Part shown: positions 1-8,252 of the stretch, piece after piece
Numbering within the stretch: position 1 is the stretch's first letter
How the letters are laid out: each line of letters begins with the position of its first letter
NCBI GenBank assembly: GCA_944384205.1
Contig: CALWSL010000006.1
Span: forward strand, 62,001 to 126,000
DNA: 64,000 nucleotides
Direction: 5' to 3'
Source: an uncultured Acetatifactor sp.
GTDB lineage: Bacteria; Bacillota; Clostridia; Lachnospirales; Lachnospiraceae
Position numbers and translations under genes: made by a program
The notes under the pieces: model-generated
Database searches by the model: none
Told to the model about the DNA's origin: nothing
The model's input: the letters and a program-made list of their open reading frames with translations, nothing else

Positions 1-390
1 GACGTGTTCGTGGACGGCGCACATAACGAGGACGGCGTCAGGGCTTTTCTGGAGACCGTGGAAGCGGATGGATGTGCGGGGCGGAGACTGCTTTTGTTTG
101 GAGTGGTTCAGGACAAAAATTATTCCGGGATGGTAGGGAAATTATTGGATGCAAAGCTTTTTTCCCGGATTGCCGTCGCACATTTGCATACGGCAAGGTC
201 GGCATCCTTAGATAGCCTTAGAAAACTTTTAGAATACAAACAACAGGCTGTCACTGCATATACTTTTCATGACAGTGTGGATACAGCGTTTAGGGAGCTG
301 CAGGAAGAAAAAATGCCGGGGGACCGCATTTACATTGCAGGAAGTCTGTATTTGGTTGGTGAGATAAAGGAGTCGTTAGACCATGATTAA
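1..390 (+). CDS. folC: Folylpolyglutamate synthase/dihydrofolate synthase, C-terminal part
   Basis: Only the C-terminal ~129 residues are in the window; the reading frame is open at base 1. The peptide begins with the VDGAHN motif that marks the start of the C-terminal ligase domain of FolC/Mur-type enzymes, followed by a Rossmann-like stretch (LLLFGVVQDKNY) and the closing GSLYLVGEI segment typical of FolC. The family adds glutamates to tetrahydrofolate in the cytoplasm using ATP. The stop codon overlaps the start of the next small gene, which suggests translational coupling. The family call is firm; whether it also has dihydrofolate synthase activity cannot be judged from this fragment. Confidence 0.85.
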   Translation, partial: DVFVDGAHNEDGVRAFLETVEADGCAGRRLLLFGVVQDKNYSGMVGKLLDAKLFSRIAVAHLHTARSASLDSLRKLLEYKQQAVTAYTFHDSVDTAFRELQEEKMPGDRIYIAGSLYLVGEIKESLDHD

Positions 391-535
391 CTTTGAAGAA
401 GAACTGAAGAAATTTCATCCAAGCCTTGAGGTGGAGCAGGCTGAGGAAGCAATTTACAATCAGGATTTGACCGATGTGGCGGATTTGCTGGTGAAGATGG
501 TAAAGGAAGCAGAAGAGAAAGAGGACAAACAGTAG
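383..535 (+). CDS. Small conserved-looking acidic protein, 50 aa, coupled to folC
   Basis: A 50-residue frame starts with ATG inside the last codons of folC (8-nt overlap) and ends just before the next gene. The peptide (MINFEEELKKFHPSLEVEQA at its start) is rich in Glu and Lys and is predicted by eye to be mostly helical, with no signal peptide or membrane segment. I do not recognise the family. The tight overlap with folC, and a gap of only 9 bases containing a GGAGG Shine-Dalgarno before the next start, make a real translated gene more likely than chance. It may be a small partner or adaptor, but no function can be assigned. Confidence 0.55.
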   Translation: MINFEEELKKFHPSLEVEQAEEAIYNQDLTDVADLLVKMVKEAEEKEDKQ

Positions 536-544
536 GAGGGAAAA

Positions 545-1960
545 ATGTTTTGCTATCATTGTGGCTGCCATTTGTCAGAACATGATTTTTGTACCGCCTG
601 CGGAGCAGATGTGTCTCTTTATAAGAAAATTATGTATGTTTCCAACAGGTTTTACAATGAAGGTCTGGAAAAAGCAGGTGTAAGAGATTTAACCGGTGCA
701 ATTAACAGTTTGCGGCAGAGTTTAAAATTCAATAAAAATAATATAGAAGCACGCAATCTTCTTGGCTTGGTTTATTTTGAGACGGGCGAGGTGGTTGCTG
801 CTTTAAGCGAATGGGTCATCAGTAAGAATTTAAGACCAGAGAAAAATATTGCGGATGATTATATCAATATGGTGCAGTCAAACGCCTCCCGTCTCGATTC
901 CATTAATCAGACGATAAAGAAGTATAATCAGGCGCTGGTGTACTGTACGCAGGACAGTAAGGATTTGGCGGTGATACAGTTGAAGAAAGTACTTTCCCTG
1001 AATCCGAAATTCATCCGTGCCCATCAGCTGCTGGCATTGCTTTACATGGACAGTGAGAAGTGGGATCGCGCACAGAGAGAATTAAACAAATGTATGGAGA
1101 TTGACCGGAACAATACGCTGACGCTTCGTTATGTCAAGGAAGTGGAGAAGATGCTGCTGCCGGATGAGAATATGCGGCAGACAGGTAAACGTAAGCAGGA
1201 AGATGTGGTGCGTTATCAGAGTGATAATGAGATTATTATTCAGCCTCTGAATGTGCGGGAGACGAAGGGCGGCGGAGTATCCTCTCTGCTCAATATCGGC
1301 ATCGGTCTGGCTATCGGTTTGGCGGCAATGTATTTTCTGGTGGTGCCTGCTGCGGTTTCCAATGTCAATAATGAGGCGCAGCAGAAGATTACCGAGATTG
1401 GTAATCAGATGGATGCCAAAACGGCCACGATACAGGAGCTGGAGAGCCGGATTGCAGACTTGCAGGCAGATAACGACAGTCTGCATCAGGAACTGGACGG
1501 TTATATCGGTGCCGATGGAACGCTCCAGACCTTTGACACTCTTTTGTCTGCGGCATCCGATTATCTTGAAACTCAGGATGTGGAGCAGACAGCAGCCAGT
1601 CTGGAGGCGATTGCCCAGAGTGTTAATATTGATGAGACCTCTGAGGCGTTCCAGAGGCTTTATAATACGCTGCGGGCAACGATAGGTCCTGAGTTGTCAG
1701 CGGCTTATTATGCGGAAGGCTATACGGCATACCAACAGGAGGATTATGCTGCAGCGATTGAAAATCTGTCAAGGGCATTTTATTACGATGAGACCAACGT
1801 GGATGCTTTGTATTATCTGGCTGGCGCTTATCGCAGGAGCGGCGACAATGCAAATGCAATCGCAACGTATGATAAGGTAGTTGAATTGTTCCCTGATACG
1901 GAACGGGCAAGAAGGTCGCAGCAGTACAGGGATGATCTTGCGGCGGAGAATACAAATTAA
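545..1960 (+). CDS. Zinc-ribbon, TPR-repeat, single-pass membrane protein
   Basis: A 471-residue protein. Cys3/Cys6 and Cys16/Cys19 form a short zinc-ribbon. TPR-like helical repeats follow at about residues 35-200 (for example the AL..WVISKNLRPE and QRELNKCMEIDRNN units), then one hydrophobic segment at about 247-271, a coiled coil at about 275-320 and another TPR block near 380-450. No N-terminal signal peptide is present, so the ribbon and first TPR set should be cytoplasmic and the C-terminal TPR set outside. A GGAGG Shine-Dalgarno sits 5-8 bases before the ATG. The architecture suggests a scaffold for an envelope complex; the exact function is unknown. A clear terminator follows, so the gene ends the folC unit. 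Confidence 0.7.
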   Translation: MFCYHCGCHLSEHDFCTACGADVSLYKKIMYVSNRFYNEGLEKAGVRDLTGAINSLRQSLKFNKNNIEARNLLGLVYFETGEVVAALSEWVISKNLRPEKNIADDYINMVQSNASRLDSINQTIKKYNQALVYCTQDSKDLAVIQLKKVLSLNPKFIRAHQLLALLYMDSEKWDRAQRELNKCMEIDRNNTLTLRYVKEVEKMLLPDENMRQTGKRKQEDVVRYQSDNEIIIQPLNVRETKGGGVSSLLNIGIGLAIGLAAMYFLVVPAAVSNVNNEAQQKITEIGNQMDAKTATIQELESRIADLQADNDSLHQELDGYIGADGTLQTFDTLLSAASDYLETQDVEQTAASLEAIAQSVNIDETSEAFQRLYNTLRATIGPELSAAYYAEGYTAYQQEDYAAAIENLSRAFYYDETNVDALYYLAGAYRRSGDNANAIATYDKVVELFPDTERARRSQQYRDDLAAENTN

Positions 1961-1979
1961 ATTGTTTAAAATACCAAAG

Positions 1980-2018
1980 AAAAGGATTTACAGAATAGAA
2001 GTTCCGTAAATCCTTTTT
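1980..2018 (+). terminator. Rho-independent terminator after the TPR gene
   Basis: A perfect 11-12 bp stem (AAAGGATTTAC paired with GTAAATCCTTT) with a 14-base loop is followed by a T run. It separates the folC unit from the sigma-F operon. Confidence 0.85.
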
Positions 2019-2060
2019 CAATGCTAAAAATTATAATATTGGACAGAAAAGGGGAAAGAT

Positions 2061-2366
2061 ATGGAGGAATTTCAGATTATTGATAATTGCCTGATGGTAA
2101 AGCTGCCCGAAGAGGTAGATCATTATCGTGCAGCTTATATCTGTGAAAATGCGGACAAGTATATCCTTCAGGAGGGTGTACAGCATGTGGTATTTGATTT
2201 TGAGGATACGCGGTTTATGGATTCTTCAGGGATAGGAATTATTATGGGGAGATACCGTAAAATTTCCTGCTTTGGCGGTAAGGTATATGTGATTCATGTG
2301 GATCGGCAGATTCAGCGTATGTTTGCAATATCAGGATTAAATAAAGTGGTAGAGGTGCTGGCATGA
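2061..2366 (+). CDS. spoIIAA: Anti-sigma-F factor antagonist SpoIIAA
   Basis: A 101-residue STAS-domain protein. The signature [14 protein letters not shown] near residues 52-65 contains the serine (Ser55/Ser56) that the SpoIIAB kinase phosphorylates. Length matches the family (about 115 aa). In the forespore, dephosphorylated SpoIIAA displaces sigma-F from SpoIIAB. First gene of the classic spoIIAA-spoIIAB-sigF operon, with a GGGGAAAG Shine-Dalgarno directly upstream. Confidence 0.95.
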   Translation: MEEFQIIDNCLMVKLPEEVDHYRAAYICENADKYILQEGVQHVVFDFEDTRFMDSSGIGIIMGRYRKISCFGGKVYVIHVDRQIQRMFAISGLNKVVEVLA

Positions 2367-2431
2367 GGACTTTAGAGAGAGAGCAGGCGTTGTGTGAACA
2401 GAATCTGTGGATAAGGAAAGGAATGGATAGT

Positions 2432-2926
2432 ATGAAAAACGAGACGGAGATTATATTTGATGCGATTTCAAACAATGAAAACTTTGCAAGAATGGCGGTT
2501 GCAGCGTTTGTATCGCATTTGAATCTCACGCTGGATGAGCTGGCGGATATTAAAACTGCAGTGTCGGAGGCGGTTACCAATGCAATCATACATGGTTACG
2601 AGAATCTGGAGGGCTATGGAATGCACGGGGACAAAAAGCCGTTTTCTTATGCGCGAAATCCTGGCAAAGTACGGATGTGCTGTGTTTTGGACGATGAGAT
2701 GTTACATATTGAGGTATCGGATACGGGAAAAGGCATTGAAAATATTGAGCAGGCAATGGAACCCCTTTACACCTCCAGACCGGAGCTGGAACGTTCAGGC
2801 ATGGGATTTTCCTTTATGGAGGCATTTATGGACGAGCTGGAGGTGGAAAGTGAGCCGGGAAAAGGAACAACGGTGCGCATGAAAAAGAAGGTGAATGCCG
2901 GATCATGGATAGACAGTGAGGAGTAA
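2432..2926 (+). CDS. spoIIAB: Anti-sigma-F factor / serine kinase SpoIIAB
   Basis: GHKL-fold ATPase and kinase: N-box [12 protein letters not shown]1 box DTGKGI and G2 box GMGFSFM are all intact. It binds and inhibits sigma-F and phosphorylates SpoIIAA. I place the start at ATG 2432 because the sequence from there ([20 protein letters not shown]) aligns with the start of known SpoIIAB proteins and an AAGGAAAGG Shine-Dalgarno lies 10 bases upstream. An in-frame ATG at 2363 overlapping the spoIIAA stop would add 23 residues that look non-homologous. Followed after 3 bases by sigF. Confidence 0.93.
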   Translation: MKNETEIIFDAISNNENFARMAVAAFVSHLNLTLDELADIKTAVSEAVTNAIIHGYENLEGYGMHGDKKPFSYARNPGKVRMCCVLDDEMLHIEVSDTGKGIENIEQAMEPLYTSRPELERSGMGFSFMEAFMDELEVESEPGKGTTVRMKKKVNAGSWIDSEE

Positions 2927-2929
2927 AGT

Positions 2930-3697
2930 ATGGAGGAGCTGTCAGTACTGATTGAAAAATCACAGGCAGGGGATAAGGAAGCAAGAGAAGTACTGATAGA
3001 GAATAATCTGGGACTGGTTCACCATATCGTAAAGCGTTTCGTGGGAAGAGGACATGATTTGGAGGATTTGTTTCAGATAGGAACAATAGGACTGATGAAA
3101 GCAATTGATAAATTTGATTTGAGCATCGGAGTAAAATTTTCTACTTATGCGGTTCCTATGATTACCGGAGAAATTAAGCGTTTCCTGCGGGATGACGGAC
3201 CGGTTAAAGTATCCCGGACGATTAAGGAGAATGGTCTTAAAGTGCGGCTGGCAAGACAGCGGCTGCAGGCAAGTCTGAAACGGGAGCCCACCATGCAGGA
3301 GCTTGTAAAGGAAGCCGCGCTGCCGGAGGAAGACATTGTACTCGCCATGGAAGCGGCTGTGGAGGTGGAATCGCTTTACAGTGCGGTGTATCAGGATGAT
3401 GGAAGCGAGATGTATCTTGTGGACAAGGTGGTGCAGGGAGAACATGGGTGCGTGGGAAGCAGTCTTGGCAACGGTACGGGGGACTGCATGGACTGGGAAA
3501 AGGATAAGCTGTTGGATCATATGCTGCTGTCGCAGCTTCTTGAAAGTCTGGAAGCAAATGAAAGGGAGCTTATCTGTATGCGTTATTTCCAGAATAAGAC
3601 ACAGGTGGAAATCGCTTCCATGCTGGGAATCAGTCAGGTGCAGGTGAGTCGTATGGAGAAAAAGATACTGCTCCGCCTGCGTGAGCGGGCAGGGTAA
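2930..3697 (+). CDS. sigF: RNA polymerase sporulation sigma factor SigF
   Basis: A 255-residue sigma-70 family protein. Region 2 is visible as DLFQIGTIGLMKAIDKFD, then the FSTYAVPMITGEIKRFLRDD block, region 3 around residues 100-140, and a region 4 helix-turn-helix TQVEIASMLGISQVQVSRME near the C terminus. This is the first forespore-specific sigma factor. Position immediately after spoIIAA and spoIIAB confirms SigF rather than SigG. A short acidic and glycine-rich insert (about residues 175-190, VGSSLGNGTGDCMD) between regions 3 and 4 looks longer than usual. Confidence 0.95.
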   Translation: MEELSVLIEKSQAGDKEAREVLIENNLGLVHHIVKRFVGRGHDLEDLFQIGTIGLMKAIDKFDLSIGVKFSTYAVPMITGEIKRFLRDDGPVKVSRTIKENGLKVRLARQRLQASLKREPTMQELVKEAALPEEDIVLAMEAAVEVESLYSAVYQDDGSEMYLVDKVVQGEHGCVGSSLGNGTGDCMDWEKDKLLDHMLLSQLLESLEANERELICMRYFQNKTQVEIASMLGISQVQVSRMEKKILLRLRERAG

Positions 3698-3813
3698 AAA
3701 ATATCCCTTAAGTTTTTCTAAAAAACGTCAGTATCTCTTTTTTTTCGACTTGTTTTCTAGTATTATGGGAATGTGTAACCCGATGTTTACGGATATGAAA
3801 ACAGGAGAGACAG

Positions 3814-4953
3814 ATGAAAAGCGATTTGGAATATATAGACGATGATGAACTGTATGGGCAGTCAAAGAAGATACGGAGGAGGAAGAAAAGGAGGTTTAGC
3901 AGAGCATATACGATAATGGCTCTGCTGGGATGTCTATTGCTGCTGGTGGCGGTAATGTATTTGGGAATGATGCTGTTTACCGGTGCAGGCGATTTGGAAG
4001 CGGAGGATGTAATAGCGGAAATCGAGGCAGTGACCTATACCCAGCAGGAGATGGATGAGAAGCTGCGGGAAGCGGAAGAGGCGGCTGCCAATCAGGCGGA
4101 AGAGGCGGCAGAGGCGCGGGCGGCTGAGATTTTAGGCGGCATCAAAAACAGTCTGGAAAGCGGCGTTTCAACAGTAGAAACGCTGAGGGAATATTACCCG
4201 GAGCATTTGGTGCTGGTCAGCGGAGGGCAGTTTCATTTTGTGCCTGTTAAAGACACGCTGCAAAAAAATAATTACACAGAGGATTGTCTGAATATAACGG
4301 AAAGCGGAGAATTTCAGTATGTGCAGGACGGACAGGTGGTATCCTACAAGGGGATAGACGTGTCCAGACATCAGGGTACGATTGACTGGCAGAAGGTAGC
4401 TGCTGACGGTGTGGAGTTTGCTTTTATCCGCGTGGCGTTGCGGGGTTATGGGACCGGAAAGCTGGTGGAGGATGAATACTTCGAGGCAAATGTCAAGGGC
4501 GCGATAAATGCCGGTATTAAGGTGGGCGTTTATATTTATTCCCAGGCAATTAATGAGGAAGAGGTTTTGGAGGAGGCAGCGTTTGTGTTAGAGAAAATTG
4601 CACCTTACAAAATCGAATGCCCTGTAGTGTATGATGTGGAAATGGTATCCGGTGCGGACGGGCGTATGAATAGGCTGACTGCGGAAGAGAGAACAAATCT
4701 TGCGGCGCTTTTTTGTCAGACTATCGAAAACGCAGGATACAAGCCCATGATTTATCATAATATGGAGATGGCGGCGTTAAAAATCAATTTGGAAGAGCTG
4801 GAAGCTTATGATAAATGGTTTGCGTATTATAATTCTAATTTCTATTATCCCTATCAGTATGATGTGTGGCAGTACAGTGAGAAAGGAAAGATAGACGGTA
4901 TCGACGGTGATGTGGATTTGAATATCAGCTTTGTCCCTCTGTGGGAGGAATAA
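3814..4953 (+). CDS. Membrane-anchored GH25 lysozyme-like muramidase
   Basis: A 379-residue protein: a basic cytoplasmic N terminus (KKIRRRKKRR), one transmembrane segment at about 31-56, an Ala/Glu-rich helical stalk at about 65-120, then a GH25 domain from about residue 178. GH25 hallmarks are the opening GIDVSRHQGTIDWQKV, the barrel strand VEFAFIRV, the catalytic-region VVYDVEM near 270 and the closing WQYSEKGKIDGIDGDVDLN. GH25 enzymes cleave the muramic acid to glucosamine bond in peptidoglycan; here the enzyme would be tethered outside the membrane. It lies between sigF and the spoVA genes, so forespore expression and a role in engulfment or spore wall remodelling are plausible inferences. 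Its start has a CAGGAGAG Shine-Dalgarno. Confidence 0.85.
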   Translation: MKSDLEYIDDDELYGQSKKIRRRKKRRFSRAYTIMALLGCLLLLVAVMYLGMMLFTGAGDLEAEDVIAEIEAVTYTQQEMDEKLREAEEAAANQAEEAAEARAAEILGGIKNSLESGVSTVETLREYYPEHLVLVSGGQFHFVPVKDTLQKNNYTEDCLNITESGEFQYVQDGQVVSYKGIDVSRHQGTIDWQKVAADGVEFAFIRVALRGYGTGKLVEDEYFEANVKGAINAGIKVGVYIYSQAINEEEVLEEAAFVLEKIAPYKIECPVVYDVEMVSGADGRMNRLTAEERTNLAALFCQTIENAGYKPMIYHNMEMAALKINLEELEAYDKWFAYYNSNFYYPYQYDVWQYSEKGKIDGIDGDVDLNISFVPLWEE

Positions 4954-5019
4954 TTTGAAGCCGGATGGTCATAATGAAGGGTATGGGATGTCCCGAAATT
5001 ATGGTCGGAGGGAAAAAAA

Positions 5020-5505
5020 GTGGTTCTGAAATGGATGTTTTTGGCATTGATAGGGACGAGCTATGGAATGTTGGCGGCGGCAGGCGTTTTCACCGTGTTA
5101 GTGGCGGTGGGTCTGGTGCCGCGTTTTGCTGGGAAAACACATACGGCAAAGAAAGTATTTCTGTACGAAGAAATGGTTATACTGGGTACGATTGCCGGTT
5201 CCTTTGCCAGTGTATTTCCGGAGTATAATCAGTATGGAGCATTCTGGCAGCAGCATTTTCCGAATCAGCTGCAGTTGTGGAACGGCATCGGAATCGGGCT
5301 GCAGGCGGTGTTTGGATTATTCAGCGGCATGTTTATCGGATGTCTGGCACTGGCAATTGCGGAGATGCTTGACAGTATTCCGATTCTTACCAGAAGAATT
5401 TCGTTCCGCCATGGAATCGGACTTGCGATTCTCAGTATGGCGATAGGCAAGCTGTGCGGCTCTCTGTTGTACTTTTGGACAGAGCTTCATCGTGTGGTGC
5501 AGTAA
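5020..5505 (+). CDS. spoVAB: Stage V sporulation protein AB
   Basis: A 161-residue polytopic membrane protein with about four to five hydrophobic segments. The N-terminal half (GMLAAAGVFTVLVAVGLVPR followed by AKKVFLYEEMVILGTIAGSF) and the LAEMLD..P+..RR region match SpoVAB as I know it. The GTG start is chosen because GGAGGG lies 7 bases upstream. SpoVA proteins form the inner-membrane channel that moves Ca-dipicolinate into the forespore and out during germination. Odd point: here spoVAB precedes spoVAA, the reverse of the Bacillus subtilis order. Confidence 0.85.
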   Translation: MVLKWMFLALIGTSYGMLAAAGVFTVLVAVGLVPRFAGKTHTAKKVFLYEEMVILGTIAGSFASVFPEYNQYGAFWQQHFPNQLQLWNGIGIGLQAVFGLFSGMFIGCLALAIAEMLDSIPILTRRISFRHGIGLAILSMAIGKLCGSLLYFWTELHRVVQ

Positions 5506-5532
5506 AAAACGGAAACAGGGAAAGGGGAAAAT

Positions 5533-6171
5533 ATGGCAGGCTCAAACAATGTAACGGTCTATGTAAAATGTGACAGAAGCGTGGAAGTGCAGTCTCAGGA
5601 TGTCTTTCTGAAGGATGCGGCAAGTGTGCGCTGTATGGACAATGTGGTGAATGCCAAAATGAAGGCATTAAAAATACATCATTTTCCAAAGGACGGCGTA
5701 AAAAGATGCGTTATCAGTTCTCTGAAAATAGTGGAGCTGATGGAGCAGGAATGCCCCAATATCACCGTGCAGTTCGTGGGCGAAGCGGATGTTCTGGTAG
5801 AATGGATTAGTGTGAACAGACACAAGGGCTGGCAGCAGTGGCTAAAGGCGGCACTGGTATGTCTGGTCAGTTTTTTCGGCACTGCCTTTACGATTATGGC
5901 GTATCATAATGATGTGGGAATCAACGAGGTGTTCACGGAAGTATACCGGATGGTTATGAACCGGGAGCCGGGAGGACTGAATGTTCTGGAGGTGTCCTAT
6001 TCCATCGGACTGGCATTGGGAATTATTGTGTTCTTTAACCACATAGGCGGAAGAAGAATCACGAAGGACCCTACCCCCATAGAGGTGGCGCTGCGTAATT
6101 ATGAGGAAGATGTGGACAAGACATTGATTGCAACAGCAGGCAGGGAAGGTACGGAAGAGGAGGCGGAGTAA
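5533..6171 (+). CDS. spoVAA: Stage V sporulation protein AA
   Basis: A 212-residue protein with a soluble N-terminal part (about 1-100) and two hydrophobic segments (about 104-124 and 154-173). The C-terminal signature FFNHIGG followed by DPTPIEVALRNYEEDVD is characteristic of SpoVAA. Part of the dipicolinic-acid channel system. It follows spoVAB by 27 bases with an AAAGGGG Shine-Dalgarno. A strong sigma-A-type promoter begins right after its stop codon, so the next gene is probably not solely dependent on the spoVA transcript. Confidence 0.88.
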   Translation: MAGSNNVTVYVKCDRSVEVQSQDVFLKDAASVRCMDNVVNAKMKALKIHHFPKDGVKRCVISSLKIVELMEQECPNITVQFVGEADVLVEWISVNRHKGWQQWLKAALVCLVSFFGTAFTIMAYHNDVGINEVFTEVYRMVMNREPGGLNVLEVSYSIGLALGIIVFFNHIGGRRITKDPTPIEVALRNYEEDVDKTLIATAGREGTEEEAE

Positions 6172-6179
6172 AATCAAAC

Positions 6180-6207
6180 TTGCAAAGAAAAAATAGTTTA
6201 GTATAAT
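6180..6207 (+). promoter_or_regulatory. Sigma-A-type promoter for the EAL gene
   Basis: TTGCAA at 6180-6185, 16-base spacer, TATAAT at 6202-6207. Transcription would begin near 6214, which excludes a possible TTG start at 6210 and supports ATG 6249 for the downstream gene. Confidence 0.6.
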
Positions 6208-6248
6208 TATTGATAGAGAAAGCTTTCGTTCTTGAGAAGGTATTGGGC

Positions 6249-8138
6249 ATGAAGAAACAAAGGAAGGAAAGAATTACAGTTGCGGTTATATTACTGTGCC
6301 TGCTGACAATGGTAGGGGCGGTTTATTTGTGTTCCTGTGAAGTCCGTAAAAACCTCAGGATAGAGATGCAGGACACTCTGCGGGAAATGGCGGAACAGAA
6401 TAAGTCTGCGGTACAGAGGTCGATAGAATTGGGAGAGCCTTTTGGCGTCTATCTGCCGGAATGGTTTGAAGAGTTTTTGAATGGAGAGGCATTTGACGGA
6501 AAAGGTTATAGCTGTATTGTCAGGGTGGATGGGGAAGTGATAGCCCATTCTGCCGGTTCTCCCATATACGGACAGAAGAATTTCTTTGAGTGCGCACTGC
6601 GAAATCCAGAGGAACTGCGGGATGCTTTTCAGGCGGGACTGAGCGGAACGGGTGTTTTTGTATTAAACGGGGAGCAGGATTTTTATTATACGCCATTGGA
6701 GTTTGAGGATGGACAACAGACGTGGTATATGATTACGGTGGTGCCGGAAGAGGTGCTGGCTGAAAGAATGCAGCCCATCATGAGCAATGTTGAACAGATG
6801 CTTATTATTATTGTAATTATTGTTGCATGCGGCGTGTCCATTTTTCTTCTGACCTATCAGATAAAAAGAAAGGAGTTGTTAAAACTCGCATATACGGACC
6901 TATTGACCGGAGCGGACAATTTTGCCTGTTTTCAGAAGAAAATCAAACGAAAAAAAGGGATTCACGGCTATATTATAGCCATGGACCTCAGCGATTTTAA
7001 GATTATTAATAATACCTGTGGTGTGGCAACAGGGGATAAGGTGCTTGCCAGATTATGGAAGGTATTGCACGATGGCATTCGGGAAGAGGAGCTGGCAGCG
7101 CGAATTTATGCGGACAGATTTATCCTGTTTTTTCAGGAAGATGATAAGGAACGGGTAAAGGAAAGGCTGGATGAGCTGGTTGTCAACATCGGAAAAATAT
7201 CAGAGGATTTGAATACGCCCCGGGGGTTCCCTGTCTTTGGCGTGTATGAGACGACGAACCAGGAGACGGCGGATACGGACTATGGAAATGCAGTTCAGGC
7301 AAAGCATATCGTGAAGGGGAGAAGAGACCGCAATTATGCTTTCTATGAGGAGCTGGATTATAAGCAGGTGTTGGAGAAGCGTGCTATAGAGGACGGTTTT
7401 GAACAGGCGATTGCTGAGAAGCAGTTTGAAATCTGGTACCAGCCTAAATTTAACGTGGAGAGCGGCGCGGTTGTGGGGGCGGAGGCTCTGGTCCGATGGA
7501 GAATGCCGGACGGAACGCTATTTCCCCCTTTTAAGTTTATTCCCATTTTTGAGAAAAACGGTATGATTCCCAAACTGGATGAATATGTATTCCGAAGTGT
7601 ATGTATCCAGCAGAAGCAGTGGGAGCGGGACGGAAAGAGCATCTTGCCCGTATCCGTCAATATTTCCCGTGTCAGCCTGTATTATTATAATATTGTGGAA
7701 AAATATAAAGCCATTTCAAATGAGAATGGACTGGATACAAAGTATCTGCATCTTGAAATTACCGAGAGCGCGACTATCGACAACGCAGAGATATCCAGTT
7801 TGATTGAACAGTTCCATCAGGCGGGTTATCAAATACTGCTGGACGATTTTGGCAGCGGATATTCCTCTCTGTCTACACTGAATATGATGCACTTTGACGC
7901 TATGAAGCTGGACAAGAGTCTGATTGATTATATCGGGGATGAGAATGGAGAAAAACTGCTTCACTATATCGCAAGACTCGGGCAGAATCTGGGACTGCGC
8001 ATTACCGCCGAGGGTGTTGAGACAAAGGAACAGGTGGAGTTTTTACGCAACCTGAAGTGTGATGATATCCAGGGTTATTATTTTTCTAAACCACTGCAGG
8101 CGCAGGAGTTTGAGAAGCTGTTGGCAAATGCAATCTGA
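6249..8138 (+). CDS. c-di-GMP phosphodiesterase with degenerate GGDEF and intact EAL domain
   Basis: A 629-residue protein: TM1 at about 8-28, an extracytoplasmic sensor-like region (Cache-like by layout) to about 180, TM2 at about 184-206, a GGDEF-fold domain (about 210-365) and an EAL domain (about 375-629). The GGDEF signature is replaced by YADRF, so diguanylate cyclase activity is unlikely. The EAL domain keeps AEALVRW, VNISR, LEITES, LLDDFGSGYSS, MKLDKSLID and ITAEGVET, which supports c-di-GMP hydrolysis. The start is set by the promoter just upstream and a GAGAAGG Shine-Dalgarno 8 bases before the ATG. It interrupts the spoVA genes between spoVAA and spoVAC. Confidence 0.9.
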   Translation: MKKQRKERITVAVILLCLLTMVGAVYLCSCEVRKNLRIEMQDTLREMAEQNKSAVQRSIELGEPFGVYLPEWFEEFLNGEAFDGKGYSCIVRVDGEVIAHSAGSPIYGQKNFFECALRNPEELRDAFQAGLSGTGVFVLNGEQDFYYTPLEFEDGQQTWYMITVVPEEVLAERMQPIMSNVEQMLIIIVIIVACGVSIFLLTYQIKRKELLKLAYTDLLTGADNFACFQKKIKRKKGIHGYIIAMDLSDFKIINNTCGVATGDKVLARLWKVLHDGIREEELAARIYADRFILFFQEDDKERVKERLDELVVNIGKISEDLNTPRGFPVFGVYETTNQETADTDYGNAVQAKHIVKGRRDRNYAFYEELDYKQVLEKRAIEDGFEQAIAEKQFEIWYQPKFNVESGAVVGAEALVRWRMPDGTLFPPFKFIPIFEKNGMIPKLDEYVFRSVCIQQKQWERDGKSILPVSVNISRVSLYYYNIVEKYKAISNENGLDTKYLHLEITESATIDNAEISSLIEQFHQAGYQILLDDFGSGYSSLSTLNMMHFDAMKLDKSLIDYIGDENGEKLLHYIARLGQNLGLRITAEGVETKEQVEFLRNLKCDDIQGYYFSKPLQAQEFEKLLANAI

Positions 8139-8252
8139 ATTTATAAAAAATAAATAGCAGTTACATATTTCTGTCAAAATTCCACATACTGAATTTATAG
8201 AAATTCAGGTAGGATTGCTGTCTATGGCAGAACAGCAAGGAAACGGAGAAAT
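8139..8252 (+). promoter_or_regulatory. Short leader before spoVAC with a perfect hairpin
   Basis: An 8-bp perfect stem (CTGAATTT, 8189-8196, with AAATTCAG, 8201-8208) lies upstream of spoVAC. ACATA (8163-8167) and CATACT (8184-8189) are 16 bases apart and weakly resemble a forespore sigma-G/F promoter. The sigma-factor assignment is a guess. Confidence 0.25.

Noticed and set aside
1082-2021. Long open frames on the minus strand across the TPR gene and its terminator
   Set aside because: They run antisense to a clearly coding gene, lack Shine-Dalgarno sequences and known motifs, and one crosses a strong terminator hairpin.
6210-6248. TTG start extending the EAL protein by 13 residues
   Set aside because: It overlaps the -10 box and lies before the expected transcript start; it also lacks a Shine-Dalgarno.
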